A stretch of 11,366 nucleotides of DNA from Gammaproteobacteria bacterium (GCA_009839585.1 VXPI01000247.1:1-11366); one strand, 5' to 3'; shown: positions 1 through 6,165, counted from the first letter of the stretch. The notes: generated from the letters alone by a model not told the origin. Numbers and translations: made by a program.

Positions 1-2
1 TC

Positions 3-269
3 TCGGGTCAAGCAACAGGGTATACCGTAACCACAGATCGCGGCAATCGCAATACCCGGTATTTTTGCCCAAAATGTGGCAGTCGCATGTTCGGGATTAA
101 TACTGGCAGACCCGGCAAGATTGCCGTCCCGGTCGGTATTCTGGACGACAACAGCTGGTATGAGCCCGATGTCGTGGTGTATACCAAACAGCGTGAGAGC
201 TGGGACATTACCCGCACTGATATTCCGAACTTTGATGAAATGCCGCCCATGCCACCGGTGACGTCCTGA
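3..269 (+). CDS. GFA (CENP-V fold) family protein, C-terminal part
   Basis: The 5' end lies outside the window; 88 codons and the TGA stop are visible. The segment FCPKCGSRMFG is the characteristic second zinc-binding Cys pair of the GFA family (InterPro 'glutathione-dependent formaldehyde-activating enzyme/CENP-V'). It is followed by the conserved PGKIAVPVGILDD block and a terminal KQRESWD motif, the normal order at the C-terminus of these roughly 130-160-residue proteins. The founding enzyme, Gfa, was proposed to promote adduct formation between formaldehyde and glutathione. Most family members are only fold-related, so the substrate here is unknown. The upstream Cys motifs of the Zn sites cannot be checked. 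The frame is open from the first base and fits the family throughout, so this part looks intact. An in-frame ATG at 87 is internal and not the real start. The next gene remnant starts 23 nt downstream on the same strand. Confidence 0.9.
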   Translation, partial: SGQATGYTVTTDRGNRNTRYFCPKCGSRMFGINTGRPGKIAVPVGILDDNSWYEPDVVVYTKQRESWDITRTDIPNFDEMPPMPPVTS

Positions 270-292
270 TCTGCAGAGATCTGATTCAGGGT

Positions 293-593
293 GTGGATAT
301 TACTCATGTCATTGGGATATTACTTTTGCTATCGGCAACGTTTTCATTCATCAATTACCAGTTTCTGAAACTACCCAAATCGATCGGGGTATCAACCATA
401 AATACAGTGATCACGCGGTAAAGATTCTGGCCTGGAGCAGTTTGAGAGGCGGTATATCTATAGCATTGGCCTTAACCCTGCCCAGGAAACAGAACGGGGT
501 CTTTTCCTGATGATGGCCTATATCATTGTAGTCTTCTCCATTATTGTGCAAGGACTCACTATCCGTCGCATGGCGAAACGCCTGGAAATCTAA
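293..593 (+). pseudogene. Remnant of a CPA1/NhaP-type Na+/H+ antiporter
   Basis: Only the two ends of the gene survive. From a GTG at 293, the frame reads a typical CPA1 first membrane segment (IGILLLLSATFSFINYQFLKLPKSIGV), recognisable by FSFINY and LPKSIGV; it then runs into a stop at 419. At about 395-470 another frame resumes with the highly conserved late motif AWSSLRGGISIALALTLP. A further frame change near the CCC at 481-483 gives ETERGLFLMMAYIIVVFSIIVQGLTI and a stop at 591. In intact antiporters these blocks are separated by several hundred residues, so most of the transmembrane core, including the ion-binding centre, has been deleted. Adding one C at 481 would restore the second break. 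Intact family members exchange Na+ (or K+) for H+ across the inner membrane. Identification rests on the end motifs and is strong; function is certainly lost. Confidence 0.85.
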
Positions 594-711
594 CCTGGGT
601 CTCATACCAGGAAACCGCAACACATGGCAAGCAAGGGCAAGAAGGACATCAATCCTGTTGATGATTTCTGATTCTTCACAAACCATCAAAATGATCTGCC
701 GCCCGGGAGTC

Positions 712-717
712 TATAAT
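712..717 (+). promoter_or_regulatory. Possible -10 box upstream of the GT-C gene
   Basis: A perfect TATAAT lies about 80 nt before the small ORF at 798 and 190 nt before the GT-C gene. No convincing -35 hexamer sits 16-18 nt upstream (that stretch reads around aaatga), and there is no extended TGn. It is a candidate on the -10 match and position alone. The surrounding 594-797 stretch holds no recognisable gene. Confidence 0.25.
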
Positions 718-797
718 TCAGGCTGGTGGCCTGGCCTGCTTTTCATGCGAAATAATGCGAGCCGCTTCACAGCAACAGGAAATTTTGAGGAAGTCTG

Positions 798-887
798 ATG
801 ACCTTCAAAACTCCCGCTTTTCCAGTACAGGACTCTCGAGTGGGGCAGATTGAGCATGACTTATTTGAAAGAGATGGCAATGAATAA
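798..887 (+). CDS. Small ORF (29 aa) leading into the GT-C gene
   Basis: ATG at 798 is preceded by a good purine-rich ribosome-binding site (GAGGAAG, 787-793) at normal spacing. It encodes 29 mostly polar residues, starting MTFKTPAFPVQ and ending FERDGNE. I recognise no family. Its stop at 885-887 overlaps an ATG at 880 that begins a second short frame (MNKTLSKQSVGK). That frame would join the glycosyltransferase if one G were removed from the GGGG run at 909-912. The arrangement could be a leader peptide used for translational coupling, the remains of a longer gene, or chance. The case for translation is only the ribosome-binding site and the overlap. Confidence 0.25.
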   Translation: MTFKTPAFPVQDSRVGQIEHDLFERDGNE

Positions 888-904
888 AACCCTGTCGAAG
901 CAAA

Positions 905-2254
905 GTGTGGGGAAATAATAGAGCCACAGTTGGCCTGATGGTCCACATGCTCGCAGGTGGCCTGCTCGCCGTAATCTACGCGGTGATGGCCTTTTATTCC
1001 AGTCTCGATACGGGCATGCCCTTGTCCGTCTTTGTTCAAGCCTACACGCTGGCCGCCATGGTGGTTGCCGTCGTGTATATCCTGCAGACCCTTGGCAATC
1101 TGACAATCTCCTTCAGGATGGTGTTCATCTGGGCCGTCATCTTCAGAATGATTGCCATTGTCGGCTCCCCGATACTCGAGGACGATTTTCACCGGTATCT
1201 GCTTGACGGTTGTGTATTTGTGGCTACCGGCTCCCCTTATGGGATTGCTCCATCTACCCTGTTTGCCGGCAGTGATCTGTCACCTGAGTGTCAAGCCACC
1301 CTGAATTGGGTCAACAATCCCGACCTACCCACCATCTATGGACCGGTTCTTCAGTATGTATTTGCTTTTGCCCATCTGGTATCTCCGGCTGATATCAATT
1401 TTCTGCAGGTGATTTTAGCCAGCGTAGATTTGGTACTGATCTGGATGCTGACCAAAGTGGCACCGCTACGCTATGTGATGCTGTATGCCTGGTGTCCGTT
1501 GATCATCAAGGAAACGGTTTTCACGGCACACCCGGATGGTATCGGTGTGACTCTCTTATTTGCCGCTTTCCTGTTAAGAAGCCGGGGTCAGTCCATGCTA
1601 GCTATTCTGGTTGCAACGCTCGCATGCTGTGCCAAGGTTTTTGCGCTGGTTGCCTTGCCCTATTTTCTGTTCCGGAAAGGACTCAAACACTGGGCTCTGG
1701 CATTTTTGGCGGCTTTTCTGCTGTACATTCCATTCGTTCTTCAGGGACATACCGATATGCTGGTACTGGGTCTCTTTGCCAGGGAGTGGAACTTTAACCC
1801 GCTGGTATTTGAAGCGTTGCAGGCATTCTTCACTGACAGAAGTTCGCGCTTGATTTGCCTGTCCCTGTTTGTTGCGTTATGGACTTGCTACTTTTACTGG
1901 TTTCATCAGCAAAATCATGATTCTTCCAGTGCAATGCCACGCATGGACTGGATATACGGGATGTTTCTGGTCTTGAATCCGGTCATCAATGCCTGGTATC
2001 TGGTGTGGCTGTTGCCGTTTGCCGTGCTTCGGCCGACATTTGTGGCTTGGACTGCATCTTTTGCGGTAGTATTTTCCTATATAACCGGCCTCAATCTCAT
2101 GAGTGCCAATCTGCCCGCATATGAAGTGCACTATCTGGCTTACATGCTGGAGGTTCTGCTTATTGCTGCGGCCTTCCTGATTGATCTGGTATTCAACCGC
2201 TCAGGAATGGCTGGGGGGACTATTCGTCTTGCGAGAGGTCAGCATCAGCCGTAA
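905..2254 (+). CDS. GT-C fold membrane glycosyltransferase (mannosyltransferase-like)
   Basis: A 449-residue protein with about ten or more hydrophobic helices. The first loop carries an acidic motif, LEDDFHRYLLDG (91-102), the position and type of the catalytic acidic pair in GT-C enzymes that use polyprenyl-phosphate sugars, followed by GSPYG (109-113). Further motifs are PTIYGP (142-147), AHPDG (208-212), REWNFNPLVFEAL (293-305) and NPVINAWYLVWLLPF (358-372). The overall pattern resembles GT87/DUF2029 and MptA/B-like mannosyltransferases, which act in the inner membrane and transfer sugar on the periplasmic face. Substrate and acceptor are not determinable. The listed GTG at 905 lacks a clear ribosome-binding site. 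An ATG at 880 has a better one (AAAGAGA, about 868-874) but is one base out of frame at GGGG 909-912; ATG 938 is another possibility. The C-terminal 54 nt overlap the convergent GT2 gene, its likely functional partner. Confidence 0.8.
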   Translation: MWGNNRATVGLMVHMLAGGLLAVIYAVMAFYSSLDTGMPLSVFVQAYTLAAMVVAVVYILQTLGNLTISFRMVFIWAVIFRMIAIVGSPILEDDFHRYLLDGCVFVATGSPYGIAPSTLFAGSDLSPECQATLNWVNNPDLPTIYGPVLQYVFAFAHLVSPADINFLQVILASVDLVLIWMLTKVAPLRYVMLYAWCPLIIKETVFTAHPDGIGVTLLFAAFLLRSRGQSMLAILVATLACCAKVFALVALPYFLFRKGLKHWALAFLAAFLLYIPFVLQGHTDMLVLGLFAREWNFNPLVFEALQAFFTDRSSRLICLSLFVALWTCYFYWFHQQNHDSSSAMPRMDWIYGMFLVLNPVINAWYLVWLLPFAVLRPTFVAWTASFAVVFSYITGLNLMSANLPAYEVHYLAYMLEVLLIAAAFLIDLVFNRSGMAGGTIRLARGQHQP

Positions 2255-2920
2255 AGTCCAATAGAGTATTTTGTAGCCCGCCATGATCGAACCTTTTACG
2301 GTTCCTGATATTTTTGACTGACCGGTTCGTTGACGGTAGCGTACCGGCACCTCCTGAACCCGTAGCCCCATTCGAAATGCCTTGATCTGCATTTCAGCGG
2401 TCCAGCCGAAATCCTTGTCCTTCATGTTCAACTTCTCGAGGCTGGATCTTTGAATGGCGCGCATGGGACCCAGATCTCGATAGTGAACTCCATGAAGGAT
2501 ACCAATCAGGAAGCAGCTGATCCGATTGCCCCACATCTGGTGTCTGGGTATAACTAGCTTGCCCTCTGACAGAAATTCCCTGTAGCCGATCACGAGATCC
2601 GAATAGCCCTCGGCTACAGGCTTGAGTACCGATTTAAGATCCTCCGGATAATCGCTGTAATCGCCATCAATAAAGGCAATTATGTCCGTCGGCCTCACTG
2701 CCCTGATCCCAGCCAGACATGCACTGCCATATCCTTTTCGGATTTCGCAGATGACTTCTGCATCGGCAGCCAGACTCCTCTCTCGTGTCTTGTCGATGGA
2801 GCCGTTGTCAACGACCAGAATACGGTCAACCTGTTCTGGAATATCCCGGATGACTGAAGTTATCGACAACTCCTCATTCAAGACTGGAATAATGACCGAA
2901 ATATGCTGGCCATTGATCAT
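2201..2920 (-). CDS. GT2 family glycosyltransferase, polyprenyl-phosphate type
   Basis: A 239-residue GT-A fold enzyme. IPVLNE (11-16) and VDNGS (37-41) form the nucleotide-binding start. IDGDYSDYPED (84-94) holds the D-x-D metal and nucleotide-sugar motif. RDLGPMRAI (138-146) and GWTAEMQIKA (162-171) line the active site. RYRQRTGQSKISG (194-206) is the R-x-R-x-G-x-SK signature of dolichol-phosphate-mannose-synthase-like enzymes. These transfer sugar from a nucleotide donor to a polyprenyl phosphate at the cytoplasmic face. Only weakly hydrophobic sequence follows the catalytic domain (about 211-227), so it is probably a peripheral membrane protein. It is the second gene of an operon: its ATG overlaps the stop of the DUF547 gene by 4 nt (ATGA). 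Its last codons run through a C6 tract (G6 on the + strand, 2213-2218) and overlap the GT-C gene, so the exact C-terminus is sensitive to a single-base error. Confidence 0.88.
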   Translation of the reverse strand: MINGQHISVIIPVLNEELSITSVIRDIPEQVDRILVVDNGSIDKTRERSLAADAEVICEIRKGYGSACLAGIRAVRPTDIIAFIDGDYSDYPEDLKSVLKPVAEGYSDLVIGYREFLSEGKLVIPRHQMWGNRISCFLIGILHGVHYRDLGPMRAIQRSSLEKLNMKDKDFGWTAEMQIKAFRMGLRVQEVPVRYRQRTGQSKISGTVKGSIMAGYKILYWTLRLMLTSRKTNSPPSHS

Positions 2921-3738
2921 TGATATTCGTTCAAGTCCCAGTCATATGCATAACCGGATATTCGACTGAATGTCCTTAAGCTTGCAGCAAGTTCGTCATT
3001 TGCATATATCAACATGTGATTGATCACATCCTGTTGGCCTTGCCCAAAGTCATCCGAATACCACTTGAAAATGCTCGATACAGTCAAATGTCCCTGATTG
3101 ACCGTCACACCTCTCGGGTGATTAATGTACTCGCTTGCAGCCTTGTCGAGCATCTCATCGAGGGTCTCATGGGTGAAAGCGGCTTGCTGCAGGTTGGGAC
3201 AGCCAATTGAGGCACAATTCACGGCATAATGAACGCGATTGTCATTGAAGACGGGTCTTAATATTTCGTGCTCAATGTCGTCAAGGCTGAGCTTGATGCC
3301 GTCTACGGTAACCAGTTTTTTCTTCCATGGCCCCCTTTGCAGCAAACTGGAAGATATGTCCCTAATGCTCTTGACTGGATATTCATCCAGAATCACGAGA
3401 ATGGTCAACGAGTTGTATAGATTGGTCCAAAAGGAAAACTGTTGCGCAGCCGTCAGCGAGAATACGTCCAGTGATGCAAGATATGCGATGTAGCGGTTCA
3501 GGGAAGCCCGGTCTTCATCGGTGACTTTCGAGTAACCGAATAGATTTATGCCATCATTCTCCTGGATGTAGGTCTCAAGAATCCGGTTCCAATCGTCGTT
3601 GACTATATCGATTGTGACCGCTCCGGCATTTTCAGCAAAGTATTCAGCCAAATCGATATCCTTTGCATACGAGCTATCGGGGGCCAGTGACAGCATAATG
3701 AAAAATGCTGCCGGCAGAAAATATTGCGGTATTCTCAT
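2917..3738 (-). CDS. Exported DUF547 protein
   Basis: A 273-residue protein. Residues 1-25 look like a Sec signal peptide (hydrophobic core FFIMLSLAP, cleavage expected after SYA). The mature part carries the DUF547 hallmarks: FWTNLYNSLTI (103-113), YPVKSIRDI (120-128), GPWKKKL (136-142), LSLDDIEHEILRP (150-162), HYAVNCASIGCPNL (160-173) and SSIFKWYSDDFG (211-222). Length and motif order are normal for the family, so the gene is intact. DUF547 has no established biochemical activity; the conserved His and Cys residues around HYAVNCASIGC hint at a catalytic or metal site, which is inference. The signal peptide places it in the periplasm or attached to the envelope. It is the first gene of a minus-strand operon, 4-nt overlapped with the GT2 gene, which suggests a shared envelope-glycan or lipid-linked sugar role. 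No strong ribosome-binding site precedes the ATG. Confidence 0.9.
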   Translation of the reverse strand: MRIPQYFLPAAFFIMLSLAPDSSYAKDIDLAEYFAENAGAVTIDIVNDDWNRILETYIQENDGINLFGYSKVTDEDRASLNRYIAYLASLDVFSLTAAQQFSFWTNLYNSLTILVILDEYPVKSIRDISSSLLQRGPWKKKLVTVDGIKLSLDDIEHEILRPVFNDNRVHYAVNCASIGCPNLQQAAFTHETLDEMLDKAASEYINHPRGVTVNQGHLTVSSIFKWYSDDFGQGQQDVINHMLIYANDELAASLRTFSRISGYAYDWDLNEYQ

Positions 3739-3801
3739 TTTAGAGCACGGTTGTTTGTACGAGAGTTCTACTCAAATGCGTCGCTTTGCAGACAACACGC
3801 T

Positions 3802-3828
3802 GTTATATCCGATCACCCTGATATTCAA
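3802..3828 (-). promoter_or_regulatory. Possible promoter for the DUF547-GT2 operon
   Basis: On the minus strand, TTGAAT (3828-3823) is followed after 15 nt by TATAAC (3807-3802), about 64 nt before the DUF547 ATG. The spacing is shorter than ideal; reading the -35 as CTTGAA gives 16 nt. Two perfect inverted repeats lie just upstream, which fits a regulated promoter. The evidence is sequence resemblance only. Confidence 0.3.
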
Positions 3829-3843
3829 GACTTATTGCAGGGT

Positions 3844-3866
3844 CCGAATCATGCCAACTGATTCGG
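3844..3866. repeat. Perfect inverted repeat, possible operator
   Basis: CCGAATCA (3844-3851), a 7-nt spacer and TGATTCGG (3859-3866) form a perfect 8-bp dyad. It sits about 16 nt upstream of the candidate -35 box of the DUF547 operon, where an activator or repressor site would be expected. No T-tract follows on either side, so it is not a typical terminator. The binding protein is unknown. Confidence 0.4.
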
Positions 3867-3904
3867 TCACGTTATCGGTTCCTGTAACTGGCATTGACTG
3901 GATT

Positions 3905-3926
3905 TTGGAAACTTAGGTGTTTCCAA
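3905..3926. repeat. Second perfect inverted repeat upstream of DUF547
   Basis: TTGGAAAC (3905-3912), a 6-nt loop and GTTTCCAA (3919-3926) form a perfect 8-bp dyad about 40 nt beyond the first one. It could be an operator half of the same control region. It could also be a hairpin left at the end of the decayed vapC gene just upstream on the minus strand. Four T on the + strand precede it (AAAA following on the minus strand), so it is not a clear terminator for minus-strand transcripts. Confidence 0.35.
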
Positions 3927-3949
3927 TTGTACGGGAAATAATGGTGAGA

Positions 3950-4128
3950 ATGACTGAGACCGGACAAGATGCCTGGTAGCAAGTCAACACTTTCGCGAAA
4001 AGGCAGACCTCAGTTCGGCTTCAAGCAGGCTGGAAGAAAGCAGATGGGTAAATTCCGTCAATCGATTTGCCACGCCCACTCCGACGCCTTCATCAAAAAC
4101 GACCGCAATCAATGTAGGCGGCAGTCAT
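3950..4128 (-). pseudogene. Decayed PIN-domain (VapC) toxin
   Basis: Immediately after the Phd-type antitoxin, with a 4-nt ATGA overlap typical of TA operons, a frame begins MTAAYID and stops after 11 codons. Another frame then carries VVFDEGVGVGVANRLTEF followed by THLLSSSLLEAELRSAFSRK, ending at a TGA (3984-3986). A third frame adds DLLPGILSGLS down to about 3950. Together these match the N-terminal half of a VapC-like PIN toxin: the first Asp in the YID start, the LLEAEL segment with the central Glu, and the LLSGLS helix. The usual loop between YID and VVFDE is missing (about 14 nt lost), there is a second frameshift, and the C-terminal half with the remaining acidic residues is absent. 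PIN toxins are Mg2+-dependent RNases; this one cannot be functional. Identification is by motif reading across three frames. Confidence 0.75.
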
Positions 4129-4412
4129 CCGTTACGTTCATCCAGAAATCTCTGTAATGCTCCGGGGCGATGCATAATGAAGGGGAAACGCCATCCGGGC
4201 TTCTCCGGAGCGGAAATAATGCCTTGCAGCTCAAGCTTACCCAGCCTTTTTTCCATAGTCAGGAGGGACGGCTGTACAGGGCGAATCTCGGCAACCGGCT
4301 CTCCGCGATAAGATATCGTAACTGCTCTGCCTCTCCGGACGTGGCGCAAAACTTCAGAAAAGCGCACCTTGGCCTCATACGTTGAATAAATCAATTTCAT
4401 GGGAGTCATCAT
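4125..4412 (-). CDS. Phd/YefM-type antitoxin (orphan)
   Basis: A 95-residue protein. The core MKLIYSTYEAKVRFSEVL (5-22) with VRRGRAVTISYRGEPVAEIRPV (25-46) is the Phd/YefM antitoxin fold (prevent-host-death family), which dimerises, binds its own operator and covers the toxin with its C-terminal tail. Most relatives start at the equivalent of Met5 (4398-4400), so the true start may be there; neither candidate has an obvious ribosome-binding site. The tail from about 50 (MEKRLGKLELQGII) is of the kind seen in antitoxins paired with PIN toxins. The stop overlaps the ATG of a decayed vapC by 4 nt, which identifies the lost partner. The antitoxin frame itself appears undamaged, so it survives as an orphan or may regulate or cross-neutralise a related toxin such as the PIN protein upstream at 4751-5170; the cross-talk is speculation. 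Confidence 0.82.
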   Translation of the reverse strand: MMTPMKLIYSTYEAKVRFSEVLRHVRRGRAVTISYRGEPVAEIRPVQPSLLTMEKRLGKLELQGIISAPEKPGWRFPFIMHRPGALQRFLDERNG

Positions 4413-4750
4413 ATCTAGTTCAAACTGGTCAGATTAAGCTTTGTGTGGCACTCACCGCATGAGAAGACTGCAGGATTCGGTTATGCGCTGCTCCGGAACT
4501 CGATTTTGGCACTGTCGATCGCTCCACAACACCATTTCTCTACTGAATTCCACTGCTCCGCAGCAAACAGGCTTTTGCGCTGGAGTAAACTCCCGGAACG
4601 CCATCCTGGTTCTTCAGGCGGTACCATTAGGTTCAAGGTTCATGACAATCGAGCGCATGTGCTCACGACATCCGGGGCTGACCCAAAGTTCGCTACGTCA
4701 ACACCGTCGTGAACGAGACCCTATATGATCGATACATCATGAAAGTCAGG
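4413..4750. other. 338-nt gap with no recognised gene
   Basis: This lies between the intact vapC and the orphan antitoxin. A + strand frame of 89 codons (4443-4712) and a shorter one near 4687-4740 reading VRYVNTVVNETLYDRYI look protein-like in composition but match nothing I know. Neither has a ribosome-binding site. I see no RNA gene, insertion-sequence end or strong terminator here. It may be the remains of deleted DNA. Confidence 0.5.
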
Positions 4751-5170
4751 CTAGCAACGCAGTGCCTGAACATATCCTTTGCCAGCATATTCAAGAATAG
4801 CCCGGTCACGAGTAACGATCTGGAGATTCAGTATGCGGGCCGTGGCAATTATAACCCGGTCCGCTGGGTCTGATGGAAGAGTACCCGGCAAATACGAGGA
4901 TTCGATCAGTATTTTCGGACACATTTCCGCCAGCGAAATCTGCCCAAGATTAATGTACTCTTCAAACCACTTTGTTAATGGCCTTTCCAGTCTTATTTTT
5001 CCACAAGCAGTCAGCATACCCAGTTCCCAGGCAGAAATGGGCGACACATAAGTGCGACAACCCGTATCATAGCTTTCCGTAAGCCGGCGACCAATGTCAG
5101 TGCCCATGCCCAACTGATCGTCAGTCGCTGTCCATATTACCGCACAGGTGTCCAGCAACAACTCATTCAT
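4751..5170 (-). CDS. vapC: PIN-domain ribonuclease toxin (VapC-like)
   Basis: With the start at MNELLLDTCAVIW (ATG 5168-5170) the protein is 139 residues, a normal VapC length. All expected PIN acidic residues are present: Asp7 in LLLDT, Glu49 in SAWELGML, Asp101 and Asp104 in LPSDPADRVIIATA, and Asp122 in VTRDRAIL. These coordinate Mg2+ for RNA cleavage; VapC toxins typically cut tRNA or rRNA and stop translation, but the target here cannot be read from sequence. I chose this ATG because it starts directly before the first beta strand and overlaps the upstream antitoxin stop by 8 nt (ATGAATGA). The frame also extends five codons upstream to an alternative ATG (MQVSI) at 5183-5185. The tight overlap indicates a co-translated TA operon with 5163-5639. 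Nothing suggests damage. Confidence 0.88.
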   Translation of the reverse strand: MNELLLDTCAVIWTATDDQLGMGTDIGRRLTESYDTGCRTYVSPISAWELGMLTACGKIRLERPLTKWFEEYINLGQISLAEMCPKILIESSYLPGTLPSDPADRVIIATARILNLQIVTRDRAILEYAGKGYVQALRC

Positions 5171-5639
5171 GATTGAGACTTGCATTATGAACTATCCCAG
5201 CCCACTCCGGAAAAGCGGGTTCGGAAGGGTCATAATCGTCTGCAATAGTTACAGTACCTTTCATGCAGCCCAAAACGGGATGTGTTCTTGAACCGCTTTC
5301 GTCCGTAGCAGATGAGGGAGCCTCGTAGTGAACATTACGTTGATTCCTGCCGGCACCATCAGCCGTACGACAAGTCAAATCCTTGCCTGAATCGACTCTT
5401 TCGAATACAAGACATTCATTGTCAAGGCTAACTTTCGCAGTCTTGTAACCCGCTTTGAGCCAGGAATGGGTAATTACGCTGTTTGAGGTATTGTTGCTCC
5501 ACCAAGCACGATGTTTTCGGGCTGACCGTGGAAGACTGTCCTTGATAACGGATTCAATTTCATGAAAAGTCATCGGAATTTCAGGTCTACCAATAGATTT
5601 TAGATGTGTTTCTAATGGATAGTACTTATGCTTGTTCAT
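5163..5639 (-). CDS. Two-part antitoxin: DUF7662-like domain plus VapB-like tail
   Basis: A 158-residue protein directly upstream of, and overlapping, vapC. Residues about 5-85 (YYPLETHLKSI, then MTFHEIESVIKDSLPRSARKH, RAWWSNN and HSWLKAGYKTAKVSL) match the pattern I know as DUF7662, a small domain with unproven, possibly DNA-related, function. A polar, low-complexity linker follows (about 88-121). The last 35 residues (GCMKGTVTIADDYDPSEPAFPEW) resemble the C-terminal toxin-binding tails of VapB-type antitoxins, which carry an FG-x-MKGT-type motif and an acidic stretch. The reading is an antitoxin in which DUF7662 takes the place of the usual AbrB or Phd DNA-binding domain; this is inference supported by gene order, overlap and the tail. 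No Shine-Dalgarno sequence precedes the ATG at 5637-5639. The region upstream is very AT-rich with short repeats, as expected for autoregulation. Confidence 0.7.
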   Translation of the reverse strand: MNKHKYYPLETHLKSIGRPEIPMTFHEIESVIKDSLPRSARKHRAWWSNNTSNSVITHSWLKAGYKTAKVSLDNECLVFERVDSGKDLTCRTADGAGRNQRNVHYEAPSSATDESGSRTHPVLGCMKGTVTIADDYDPSEPAFPEWAGIVHNASLNHE

Positions 5640-5672
5640 GTTATATGTAGTATTGTTGTTTTGTTATTTGTA

Positions 5673-5701
5673 ACTATGTATGGTTGTAGATTAAAATGCA
5701 A
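5673..5701 (-). promoter_or_regulatory. Candidate promoter of the antitoxin-vapC operon
   Basis: On the minus strand TTGCAT (5701-5696), a 17-nt spacer and CATAGT (5678-5673) lie about 34 nt before the antitoxin ATG. The hexamers match the sigma-70 consensus only partly, but spacing and position are right and the DNA is markedly AT-rich. The lack of a Shine-Dalgarno sequence fits a short or leaderless mRNA. Confidence 0.35.
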
Positions 5702-5743
5702 GGGTGAGTCCTATATCTAACCACATACAAGTATTTTCACCCT
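5701..5743. repeat. Inverted repeat upstream of the TA promoter
   Basis: AGGGTGA (5701-5707) and TCACCCT (5737-5743) are perfect 7-bp inverted arms separated by 29 nt. A second pair, TATGGTTGT (5679-5687) and ACAACCATA (5784-5792), brackets it. Such nested dyads next to the candidate promoter could be operators for the antitoxin-toxin complex. Short arms this far apart can also occur by chance. Confidence 0.3.
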
Positions 5744-5792
5744 CCGTTTACCCAAGTCTTGATGTCAGATATTGCTGTGAACCACAACCATA

Positions 5793-6165
5793 GATAAACT
5801 GAATACAGGGCCAGGAGACTCTCTTATACGGTCTGGTCGACTCAGTCGATCAAATCCTTGCGCGTTCAGAGCGGCGATACGTTGGTCTGAGGGCATTAGG
5901 GGTTGCGGAATTCCAGCCCTGATGCCTATTGCAGGCATGTCGATCTATTCACTCCGCCAAATTTTTACAATCGACTTCAGGAAGTGCCGAACCGGTTTTG
6001 GTGCCATATAAGACCAAGCGACCTGTAAATCAGGACAAGGTAAATCAGGACAAGTACTTTATGGCCCCCGAAACTGATGCAGGACATCCATGCACCCAAT
6101 GGCGTTCACTTCACCTGTTTTTTCTTATGCTGTGGAAAGGCACATGCTTAATGGCAGGAGAATGA
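5793..6165. other. Non-coding stretch, no recognised gene
   Basis: Both strands were read. The longest frames are a 78-codon + frame from 5929 and a roughly 57-codon minus frame from 5938 (MPAIGIRAG). Neither has a family resemblance, a conserved partner or a convincing start. There is no tRNA-like fold and no insertion-sequence terminal repeat. A 15-bp tandem duplication at 6025-6054 is the only clear structure. Confidence 0.5.
6025..6054. repeat. 15-bp tandem duplication
   Basis: GTAAATCAGGACAAG occurs twice, head to tail with no spacer (6025-6039 and 6040-6054). Two copies only and no gene around it; most simply a replication-slippage duplication in unselected DNA. Confidence 0.8.

Noticed and set aside
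767..1192. 141-codon His-rich frame on the minus strand
   Set aside because: It overlaps the GT-C gene antisense; the His/Gly/Asp-rich composition is what reverse-reading of a hydrophobic membrane gene gives.
3599..3916. 105-codon frame on the + strand across the DUF547 start
   Set aside because: It is antisense to the DUF547 signal peptide and then runs through the operator-like region; no family resemblance.
4443..4712. 89-codon + strand frame between the two TA modules
   Set aside because: No ribosome-binding site and no motif I can name; a competing overlapping frame (4441-4728) looks equally plausible, so neither is supported.
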